Below are positions 17,773 through 26,248 of a stretch of DNA of 64,000 bases, piece after piece. The position numbers and the translations under genes are program-made. Every line of letters begins with the position of its first letter. Positions within the stretch are counted from its first letter, which is position 1. The notes below the pieces were generated by a model. It was not told where the DNA came from, did no database searches, and saw nothing but the letters and a program-made list of their open reading frames with translations. Source of the stretch: UBA5066 sp046331465. Its GTDB lineage: Bacteria > Acidobacteriota > Thermoanaerobaculia > UBA5066. The stretch covers positions 186,001-250,000 of the forward strand of contig JAXLQV010000001.1 in assembly GCA_046331465.1 (NCBI GenBank), in the 5' to 3' direction.

Positions 17773-18684
17773 CTAGATCGCGAGCGTCTTCAGGCGGGCG
17801 ATGCGGGTCTCGAGCGGCGGGTGCGTCGAGAAGAAGCGCATCAGCCCCGTCGGGTGACCGGAGATCTTGAGGGTCTGGACGGCCGCCTGGCCCGAGGCCG
17901 GGTCGACGATCCCGAAGGTCCGCTGGAGGGCCTCGAGGGCGCCGATCATCTGCTCGCGGCCGGCGAGCCGCGCGCCCCCCTCGTCGGCGCGGAACTCGCG
18001 CAGGCGCGAGAACCAGGCGACGACGATCGAGCCGAGGATCGAGAAGGCGACGTCGAAGACGAGCGTCGCGACGAAGTAGACGAGGTGCGAGACGCCCCCC
18101 TCCTCGTCGTCGCGGCGGAAGAGCTGCGCGACGAAGAACGCGAGGACGCGGGCGAGGAACATCGTGAAGGCGTTCACGACGCCCTGGATCAGCGTCATCG
18201 TCACCATGTCGCCGTTCGCGACGTGGGCGATCTCGTGGCCGAGAACGCCCTCCACCTCTTCGCGGCGCATCCGCCGGAGAAGGCCGGTCGAGACGGCGAC
18301 GAGGGAGCGGTTCCTCGTCGGTCCGGTCGCGAAGGCGTTCACCTCGTCGGAGTCGTACACGCCCACCTGGGGCATCGTCCGGAGGCCGGCGGCCTGGGCG
18401 AGGCGGTGGACGGTCGAGACGAGCTCCTGCGCGCCCGGGTCCGGCGTCGCCGGGTCGATGAGCTTCACGCCCATCCCCCACTTCGCCATGACCCTCGAGA
18501 GGCCGAGCGAGACGAAGGCCCCGCCGAAGCCCCAGACGAGGCAGAAGACGGCCAGGGCCGTCATGTTGATCCCGCGGGCGTCCAGGTAGGGGCGGACGCC
18601 GAGCAGGTTCAGAACGATCGAGATCGTCGCGACGACGAGGACGTTGACCGCGAGGAAGAGGAACACGCGCTTTGCGATCTTCAT
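17773..18684 (-). CDS. htpX: HtpX-type membrane M48 protease
   Basis: A 303-residue integral membrane protease. Two hydrophobic spans lie at the N-terminus (about 6-26 and 39-60) and two more in the middle (about 160-215). The zinc site GVLGHEIAHVANGD (about 135-148) holds the HExxH motif, and the third ligand Glu lies in LREFRADEGGARLAG. The gene fits HtpX in length and topology. HtpX degrades misfolded membrane proteins alongside FtsH. In other bacteria it is stress-induced; no operator is visible here. A terminator follows. It is the last gene of a minus-strand run after tatA, 125 bases away. Confidence 0.92.
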   Translation of the reverse strand: MKIAKRVFLFLAVNVLVVATISIVLNLLGVRPYLDARGINMTALAVFCLVWGFGGAFVSLGLSRVMAKWGMGVKLIDPATPDPGAQELVSTVHRLAQAAGLRTMPQVGVYDSDEVNAFATGPTRNRSLVAVSTGLLRRMRREEVEGVLGHEIAHVANGDMVTMTLIQGVVNAFTMFLARVLAFFVAQLFRRDDEEGGVSHLVYFVATLVFDVAFSILGSIVVAWFSRLREFRADEGGARLAGREQMIGALEALQRTFGIVDPASGQAAVQTLKISGHPTGLMRFFSTHPPLETRIARLKTLAI

Positions 18685-18809
18685 GACAGGCTCAGCTCCC
18701 GAGGTCGGGACGCGACACCGGGCCGTGGATCCGGCCCCGGGGCGACCGCGACGGTACGGAGAACGCGACGGCCGGGGCCGCTATTCCGCGGCCCGCAGGC
18801 GGCCGGGGG

Positions 18810-19019
18810 TCACTTCGGAGCGGTGGGAGGGGTCCCGGCGCCTTCGCCCGAGGAGGGGTCCTTCTTCGGGGGGTTCTGCTCGCCTTCCCTCACCGCCTGC
18901 TTGAAGTTGCGGATGCCCTCGCCGATTCCCTTCCCGAGCTGGGGCAGCTTCCCCACGCCGAAGAGCAGGACCACGATGGCGAGGATGAGGATCAGTTCGG
19001 GAATGCCGAGGTTGGGCAC
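18810..19019 (-). CDS. tatA: twin-arginine translocase TatA/TatE subunit
   Basis: A 69-residue protein with a GTG start and an AGGAGG-like site (CAGGAGG) upstream. Residues 6-24 form the single membrane span, followed by LFGVGKLPQLGKGIGEGI, the Phe-Gly hinge and amphipathic helix typical of TatA. The tail is Lys/Glu/Pro-rich and disordered. TatA oligomers form the protein-conducting part of the Tat pathway; tatB and tatC are not in the window. Signal-poor length separates it from TatB, which is longer. Confidence 0.92.
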   Translation of the reverse strand: MPNLGIPELILILAIVVLLFGVGKLPQLGKGIGEGIRNFKQAVREGEQNPPKKDPSSGEGAGTPPTAPK

Positions 19020-19051
19020 GGGGGCCTCCTGAGGGAGCGGATGATACGCCC

Positions 19052-19981
19052 TCAGCCCGGGAGGAAATCCAGGAGCGGGCGGAAGGAGCCGGGGCGCGTC
19101 CAGCGCCGGATCGTCCGGACGGCCGCGTCGCGGTGGGGCCGGTAGACCTCCCGCCCGAGGGCGAGCATCTTCTCGAACGTGCCGAGGACCTTCCAGGCCC
19201 GCTGCAGCAGCACGGCCTCCCGGTAGGCCTCCCCGTGCGCCGGCGCGAGGGCTCCCGCACGCTCGAATCGGAGGGAAACGGGATCGTAGTCGGGGGGGCC
19301 GAAGCGGAGGTCCTGGAAGTCGATGACGGCGAGCGCGCCGTCGGGGGCGCGCATCAGGTTGTTCGCGTGGAAGTCGCGGTGGGTCGGCACGGCGTCTCCG
19401 CCGAGCGCCGGGTCGGCCGCCTCGGCCGCGAGGCGGCCGGCGAGCTCCTCCCAGAGGGCGGCGCGTGACTCGGCGAGCGGCGAGGCGCCGTCGTGCTCCA
19501 GCGCCCACCGGCGCGTGTGCGCGAGCTCGGAGCCGAAGAAGGCGGCGTCGAACGGCGGGTTGAGGAGGGCGGCCGTGCGGGCGATCCGCCGGATCGGCCC
19601 GAGGAGCTCCTCGGCCTCGTCGAGGAGCCGCTCCCGCTCGGCGCCAGAGGCCTCGCGGATCTCGGCGGCGAGGTCCAGGTCCCCGAGGTCCTCGACGAGC
19701 GCGGCACCGAGCGCGGGGTCGTCGTCGAGGAGCTCCGGGACGCGGATTCCCGCGCCGGCGAGGGCGGCGCCGATCTCCCTCCAGCGCTCCTGCGCCGGGG
19801 ATGAGGGGGCCGGGTAGAGGACGAGGACGACGGCGGCGCCGCCCGCGGTCCGGAGCCGGAAGTAGCGTCTCTGGCCGACGTCGCCCGCGAGGGGGAGGAC
19901 CGGTCCCGAGGAGGGGAGGCCGAAGCGGGAACGCGCGGCCGGGAGCCACGCGTCCTCGCCGGCCGGGGCGAGGTCCGTCAC
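19052..19981 (-). CDS. aminoglycoside-phosphotransferase-fold kinase, AmgK-like
   Basis: A 309-residue kinase with a GTG start overlapping the cyclophilin stop (GTGA). The APH-fold catalytic loop THRDFHANNLM (about residues 209-219) holds the Asp and Asn of the active site, followed by AVIDFQDLRFGPPDYD with the metal-binding Asp. The N-terminal part has GDVGQRRYFRLR, a nucleotide-contact loop. The combination resembles AmgK, which phosphorylates N-acetylmuramate or N-acetylglucosamine in cell-wall recycling, more than antibiotic kinases. The usual neighbour MurU (a nucleotidyltransferase) is absent here, so the substrate remains open. Confidence 0.75.
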   Translation of the reverse strand: MTDLAPAGEDAWLPAARSRFGLPSSGPVLPLAGDVGQRRYFRLRTAGGAAVVLVLYPAPSSPAQERWREIGAALAGAGIRVPELLDDDPALGAALVEDLGDLDLAAEIREASGAERERLLDEAEELLGPIRRIARTAALLNPPFDAAFFGSELAHTRRWALEHDGASPLAESRAALWEELAGRLAAEAADPALGGDAVPTHRDFHANNLMRAPDGALAVIDFQDLRFGPPDYDPVSLRFERAGALAPAHGEAYREAVLLQRAWKVLGTFEKMLALGREVYRPHRDAAVRTIRRWTRPGSFRPLLDFLPG

Positions 19982-20667
19982 GCCTTGTCGGGAGCCTGCT
20001 CGACGAGCTCGACCCGGATGATCTTCTGGTAGGCCCGGGGCTTGCCGCCGCTCCGCGGGTCGGAGGTGTCGGAATTCGACTCGGTGACGATCTTGTCGAC
20101 GACCTCCATCCCCTTCACGACCTCTCCGAAGACCGTGTACTGGCGGTCGAGGAAGGGGGAGTCCTTCACAACGATGAAGAACTGCGAGGAGGCGGAGTCG
20201 GGGTCGCTCGCCCGGGCCATCGAGAGGACGCCCCGCTTGTGGGTGACGTCGTTGAACTCGGCCTTGATGTTGAGCGGCTTGCCCGCCTTGTCCTGGTTCC
20301 CGCCCGTGCCGTAGAGGGCGCTCTTGGACGGGTCCTTCGTGTACGGGTCGCCTCCCTGGACCATGAAGTCCGGGATGACGCGATGGAAGAGGGTCCCGTC
20401 GTAGAAGCCGCTCGCCGCGAGGTCGACGAAGTTCTTCACGTGCCCCGGGGCCTTGTCGTAGAAGAACCGGATCGTGACGTCTCCCTGGGAGGTCTTCAGG
20501 ACGGCGAGGGTCTTCGCGTAGTCGCGCGGCTTGGACGACACCTTCTTCTCCTTCTTCTTCGCGGGGGCCTTCTGCGCCGTCGCGGCCGCGGCCGGGACGG
20601 CGGCTCCGGCGAGCGCGAGACCGAGCGAGAGGGCGAGGGCGAATCGGGCGTGTCGGTTCGCGGGCAC
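19978..20667 (-). CDS. exported cyclophilin-type peptidyl-prolyl isomerase
   Basis: A 229-residue protein. The GTG at 20667 is chosen because GGAGG stands 5-9 bases upstream and it gives a proper signal peptide (basic RHAR start, hydrophobic core, AAA cleavage region near residue 25). A Lys-rich linker follows, then the cyclophilin domain: VKNFVDLAASGFYDGTLFHR, VIPDFMVQGGDP, SSQFFIVV and FGEVVKGMEVVD. Active-site Arg (FHRVIPDFMVQGG) and Phe residues are present. It would catalyse proline isomerisation during folding in the periplasm. The mRNA start is likely at TATCAT (about 20736), shared as a divergent region with the EcsC-like gene. Confidence 0.88.
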   Translation of the reverse strand: MPANRHARFALALSLGLALAGAAVPAAAATAQKAPAKKKEKKVSSKPRDYAKTLAVLKTSQGDVTIRFFYDKAPGHVKNFVDLAASGFYDGTLFHRVIPDFMVQGGDPYTKDPSKSALYGTGGNQDKAGKPLNIKAEFNDVTHKRGVLSMARASDPDSASSQFFIVVKDSPFLDRQYTVFGEVVKGMEVVDKIVTESNSDTSDPRSGGKPRAYQKIIRVELVEQAPDKA

Positions 20668-20755
20668 GGGGACCTCCTTCTCCGTTTGGCGCGATCTCGG
20701 GCGGCGCCTTGTTCCGGCGGCCGAACGGGGGGGATGATACTGCGGCGGAGCCGCC

Positions 20756-21355
20756 GTGAAGATCGCCGAGTCGTTCCTCTCGCTCGTGAAGCGCGCGTCG
20801 ACGGACCTCGACGTCGAGAAGATCCGGGAGGACGTCCGCCGGTTCTCTCTCCGCCAGCCGGGGCTCCCGACGCGGCAGAAGGCCCACCGGATGATCGACT
20901 CGACGGCGCGCAGGGCCGCGCTCGTCGGTGCCGTGGCGAGCGTGCCGCCGGGCTGGGCCGCGGTCGCCGCGACGGCGCCGGAGTTCTCGACGCTGGTCGT
21001 CCTCCAGAGCCGGCTCATCGTCGGCCTCCACCTCCTCTACGGCGCCGAGCTCCCTCCCGAGGAGCGCGCCCTGGAGGTCGTCGCCGGGCTCGCCGCGGGC
21101 GCGGGCCTCTCGGTCGGGAGGCGCCTCACGGTTCGCGTGGCCGAGGAGCTCGCGACGCGGCTCGCCGCGCGGGCCGCCGGGCGCTCCGTCGCGCACGTCC
21201 TCCCGCTCGCGGGCATCGCCGCGTCCGCCGCGCTCAACTACGCCGCCGTCCGCAGCGTGGGCCGGGCCGTCCTCGCGAGGGTCGAGGAGCGATGGGGCCC
21301 GCCCGAGATCCCGGGGAGCGGGCCGGTCCTCGACGCGGACGGGCGGGTCGCGTGA
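20756..21355 (+). CDS. EcsC-like family protein
   Basis: A 199-residue protein with a GTG start. It has an amphipathic N-terminal helix (KIAESFLSLVKRAS), then GLPTRQKAHRMIDSTARRAALVGAVASVPPGWAAV, and alternating hydrophobic and Gly/Ala-rich helices. The pattern resembles EcsC-family proteins, which are poorly understood and often lie by transporter or protease genes. No catalytic motif is apparent. The stop overlaps the next gene (GTGA), so it is probably co-translated with the flavin oxidoreductase. The short 88-base gap to the divergent cyclophilin gene probably carries both promoters. Confidence 0.6.
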   Translation: MKIAESFLSLVKRASTDLDVEKIREDVRRFSLRQPGLPTRQKAHRMIDSTARRAALVGAVASVPPGWAAVAATAPEFSTLVVLQSRLIVGLHLLYGAELPPEERALEVVAGLAAGAGLSVGRRLTVRVAEELATRLAARAAGRSVAHVLPLAGIAASAALNYAAVRSVGRAVLARVEERWGPPEIPGSGPVLDADGRVA

Positions 21356-22470
21356 ACCGGGGCCTCGCCCCCGCCGACGTCGTCGTCGCGGGCGGAGGTC
21401 TCGCCGCGGTCGCCGTCGCGCTCGAGCTCGCCCGGCGCGACCTGACGGTCGACCTCCTCGCGGGCGGCCGGGCCGGGACCCCGTCCGGGCCGGGCGGACC
21501 GGTGGCGGCGCAGGCGAACGCCGACGGCATGCCGGAGGCGGTCGCCGACCTCGCCCTCCTCTCCCGGCACCTCTTCTCCGACTGGATCTCGGCCCTCGAG
21601 GAGGAGACGGGCCTCCCGTGCGAGTACGACGAGCGCGGAGCGATGGCCGTGGCGCTCGACGAGCCGGAGGAGGTCGCGCTCGACCGGGCCCTCGACGCGC
21701 AGCGGGTTCGCGGGCTCCACTTCGAGGTGCTCGAGCCCGAGGAAGCGCGGGGGCGCGAGCCGGCGCTCTCGGCGTCGCTCCACGCGGCGTTCGCATTCTC
21801 GCGGGACGGAGTCGCCCGGGCCGGACGGGTGGGTCGGGCGCTCGCTCTCGCCGCGCGGTCGGCGGGCGTCCGCGTCCACGAGGGGGTCCGGGCGCTGGGC
21901 GTCGCGGTCGCGGGCGGGCGCGTCGCGGGCGTCGAGACCCCGATCGGGACCCTTCCCGCGGAGGCCGTCGTCCTCGCGGAGCGGGGAGGCTCCGGTCGGC
22001 TCTCCGGGGCGCCGCCCCTCCTGCTCGTCTCCGCCGCCCGGCCGTGGCTGAAGCTGGACGCCTCCGCCGACCCGGACCGGCCCGTCCGGCTCCTCCTCGC
22101 CCGCGGCGCGGTCCTGGTGCCCCGCCGCGACGGGACGATCCTCGCCCTTGGCAGGCCGGCCCCGGACGACGGCGCGGCCGCGCTGCCCGCTGCGCGGGTC
22201 GCGGCGCTCCTCGCCGAAGTCGCCCGTCTCGTCCCCGCCTCCGGGGCGTGGGGCGTCGCCGGGACCGGCTCCTCGAGAGAGCGCTCCGCCCCGGACCGGC
22301 GTCCCCTCCTCGGCGAGACGGGGACGCCGGGGCTCTTCGTGGCGGCGGGCTGGGGGGGCGACGAGCTCCTCCTCGCGCCGGCCGCGGCGGCCGTCCTGGC
22401 CGACCTCGTGACCGGCCGCACCCCGCCCCTGGCCGCTTCGCCGTACGCTCCGGAGCGGGGCGGGACATGA
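21352..22470 (+). CDS. FAD-dependent amine/amino-acid oxidase-like protein
   Basis: A 372-residue protein with a GTG start. The N-terminal dinucleotide-binding motif is VVVAGGGLAAVAVALELARR (residues about 10-29), and the C-terminal FAD block is TPGLFVAAGWGGDELLLAPA. Domain order matches the DAO family (glycine oxidase ThiO, D-amino-acid oxidase, sarcosine oxidase). The substrate region shows ERSAPDRRPLLGE, which in this family contacts the flavin. No thiamine genes are adjacent, so ThiO assignment is not supported. It is coupled to the EcsC-like gene by a 4-base overlap. Confidence 0.72.
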   Translation: MNRGLAPADVVVAGGGLAAVAVALELARRDLTVDLLAGGRAGTPSGPGGPVAAQANADGMPEAVADLALLSRHLFSDWISALEEETGLPCEYDERGAMAVALDEPEEVALDRALDAQRVRGLHFEVLEPEEARGREPALSASLHAAFAFSRDGVARAGRVGRALALAARSAGVRVHEGVRALGVAVAGGRVAGVETPIGTLPAEAVVLAERGGSGRLSGAPPLLLVSAARPWLKLDASADPDRPVRLLLARGAVLVPRRDGTILALGRPAPDDGAAALPAARVAALLAEVARLVPASGAWGVAGTGSSRERSAPDRRPLLGETGTPGLFVAAGWGGDELLLAPAAAAVLADLVTGRTPPLAASPYAPERGGT

Positions 22471-22565
22471 CGGACCGGAATGGTATTCTGCCCGGCTATG
22501 TGTGCGAGGCGGCTTGCCCTCTTCGGGCAGACGGATCCGGAGCCGCCACCCTGGGAGGACCTTAG

Positions 22566-24440
<1,875 letters not shown>

Positions 24441-24492
24441 CGCGGGGCCGGGAAGGGGCGACGCGCCTCTCCCCGGCGACCGCGGCGCGGGA

Positions 24493-24518
24493 AAGGGCCG
24501 GCCTCGTCGCCGGCCCTT
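24493..24518. terminator. bidirectional terminator
   Basis: A 10-bp stem (24493-24502 with 24509-24518) with a 6-base loop lies between the convergent radical SAM and MFS genes. T-rich bases follow on both strands. Confidence 0.8.
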
Positions 24519-24521
24519 CGT

Positions 24522-25766
24522 TCATTCCAGGAAGTCGAGGTCCCGTCCCGCGGTCTCGGCCATCCCGCCCAGGGAGACGAGCGCGAGGCCGATGCAGACG
24601 AGGCCGACCGTCCAGGCGCTCCCGATGAAGCCGAGGCGCGGGGCGAGGAACGAGAAGCTCCCGGTGATGAGCGGGACGGAGCCCCGGACGAAGTTCGGCA
24701 CGGTCGTCGCCACGGTGGAGCGCAGGTTCGTCCCGAACTGCTCGGCGGCGATCGTGACGAAGACGGCCCAGTAGCCCGTCGCGAGGCCGAGGTAGCCCGC
24801 GAGGAGGTAGAGGGCCATCGGGGTGAGCCCGCGGAGGGAGAGGTAGGCCGCGACGCCGGCGAGCGTCCCCAGGATGAAGAGGAGGACGACCTTCTTCCGG
24901 CTCCGCCAGACCTGGCTCAGGATCCCCGAGGCGAAGCTCCCGATCGTGATCCCGCTGTAGCAGAAGGCGACCGCGGTGCCGGCGGCCACCGGGCCCGTCA
25001 CGCCGATCCTCGGGGCGAACTCGGGGGCGGAGGAGACGAGGATCGCCACGCAGAACCAGGTCGGCAGGCCGATCAGGATGCAGCGGAGGTAGCGGAAGAA
25101 GCGCTCGCGCGAGGTGAAGAGGCTCAGGAAGTCCCCGCGCGCCACGCCGTCGCGGTGCCCGAGGTCGCGGAACATCGCGCTCTCGCGGAGGCTGAAGCGG
25201 GTGGCCAGGAGGAGGAGGCCGAGCCCGCCCCCGACGAGGTAGGCGACCCGCCAGGGCAGGTACTTTCCGACGAGGCTCGCGGCGACGGTCCCGAAGATCC
25301 CGACCCCCGCGATGATCGCCGTGCCGTAGGCGCGGAGGTTCCTCGGGAGGATCTCGCTCACGAGCGTCACCGCCGCGCCGAGCTCCCCGGCGAGGCCGAG
25401 GCCGGCGAGGAAGCGCCACGCGGCGTAGGCCGGGATCCCGTGGACGAACGCGTTCGCGATGTTCGCGAGGGAGTAGAGCGCGATGCTCCCGAAGAGGGTC
25501 GAGAGCCGCCCCTTCTTGTCGCCGAGGACGCCCCAGAAGATCCCCCCGAGGAGCATCCCGACCATCTGGAAGTTCAGCAGGAGGAAGTAGGCCGAGACCT
25601 GCGCGTCCCCCGGCGGCACGCCGAGGTCGGTGAGGCTCGGCTGCCGCAGGATCGGGAAGAGGAGCAGGTCGAACATGTCCACGAAGTAGCCGAGGGAGGC
25701 CACGAGGACCGTCAGGCTGAAGATCTGCGACAGCGGGGACTTCTCGGTGCTCGACACGGGAAGCAA
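24522..25766 (-). CDS. major facilitator superfamily transporter
   Basis: A 414-residue protein with about 12 membrane spans. The MFS signature lies in loop 2-3 (GVLGDKKGRLSTLFGS), and a second conserved segment RFLAGLGLAGELGAAVTLVSEI (about 117-138) resembles the metabolite:H+ symporter group; YFVDMFDLLLFPIL in span 1 fits this group as well. The first codon is TTG (25764-25766); a GTG three codons later is a possible alternative start. The substrate is unknown. It is the upstream end of a minus-strand pair of transcription units, separated by 84 bases from the PTPS gene. Confidence 0.85.
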   Translation of the reverse strand: MLPVSSTEKSPLSQIFSLTVLVASLGYFVDMFDLLLFPILRQPSLTDLGVPPGDAQVSAYFLLLNFQMVGMLLGGIFWGVLGDKKGRLSTLFGSIALYSLANIANAFVHGIPAYAAWRFLAGLGLAGELGAAVTLVSEILPRNLRAYGTAIIAGVGIFGTVAASLVGKYLPWRVAYLVGGGLGLLLLATRFSLRESAMFRDLGHRDGVARGDFLSLFTSRERFFRYLRCILIGLPTWFCVAILVSSAPEFAPRIGVTGPVAAGTAVAFCYSGITIGSFASGILSQVWRSRKKVVLLFILGTLAGVAAYLSLRGLTPMALYLLAGYLGLATGYWAVFVTIAAEQFGTNLRSTVATTVPNFVRGSVPLITGSFSFLAPRLGFIGSAWTVGLVCIGLALVSLGGMAETAGRDLDFLE

Positions 25767-25850
25767 TTCTCGACGGCCGTCTCCCGCTTGTCGACGGAGG
25801 CCTGCCGCGGCCGGGCGCTCAGGGTCTCCAGGGCCTCCGCGCGCGGGCCG

Positions 25851-26225
25851 TCACGGCCGCCACGTCACCGAGTTCCGGGGCCCCTCCCACACCGTCACCT
25901 CCTCGAGGCGGACGCCGTTCCCGAGGACGCCCGCCTTCCGGACCTCGTCGGCGACCCAGAGGGCGACGTTCTCGGCGCTCGGGTTCTTCGCGTCGAACGG
26001 GGGCACCGTGTTGAGGTCGCGGTCGTGGAGCCGCGCGGCGAGCTCCTTCACGAGCCTCTCGGCCGGGACGAAGTCGACGGAGAGGTCGTACGCCCCGAGC
26101 GCGTCGGTCCCGAGCGCAACCTCGATCTTCCAGGAGTGGCCGTGGACCGGCTCCGGCCCCCCGACGTAGTCGCGCAGGTGGTGGGCGGCCTCGAACGTCG
26201 CGTGGCAGCGGATCGTGAAGGGCAT
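25851..26225 (-). CDS. 6-pyruvoyltetrahydropterin synthase paralogue, PTPS-III type
   Basis: A 124-residue T-fold protein. FEAAHHL (His15) and VHGHSWKIEV (His28, His30) are the zinc ligands, and DLSVDF, NPSAENVALWV and VTVWEGP complete the family blocks. The catalytic Cys of QueD/PTPS is absent; Glu25 stands in its place in EPVHGH. Published work on folB-lacking bacteria, including Acidobacteria, describes such Glu-type paralogues (PTPS-III) that make 6-hydroxymethyl-dihydropterin for folate. A QueD-like role in queuosine is less likely without the Cys. The ATG lies 6 nt after a TAGCAT box, so the mRNA may be leaderless. The PTPS fold is certain; the reaction is inferred. Confidence 0.85.
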   Translation of the reverse strand: MPFTIRCHATFEAAHHLRDYVGGPEPVHGHSWKIEVALGTDALGAYDLSVDFVPAERLVKELAARLHDRDLNTVPPFDAKNPSAENVALWVADEVRKAGVLGNGVRLEEVTVWEGPRNSVTWRP

Positions 26226-26231
26226 GCCCGA

Positions 26232-26237
26232 ATGCTA
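26232..26237 (-). promoter_or_regulatory. -10 box of PTPS gene, probably leaderless
   Basis: On the minus strand, TAGCAT is followed by 6 nt and then the ATG. A CTGACG at 26260-26255, 17 bases upstream, is a partial -35. The promoter would sit across the stop codon of the upstream radical SAM gene. Confidence 0.45.
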
Positions 26238-26248
26238 TCCGGACGCGC

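Noticed and set aside
19052..19981. Aminoglycoside resistance gene
   Set aside because: The APH fold is present, but the sequence pattern and housekeeping setting fit sugar or cell-wall kinases better; no resistance-island features are nearby.
25851..26225. Standard QueD for queuosine synthesis
   Set aside because: The catalytic Cys is replaced by Glu and no queC, queE or queF is adjacent.
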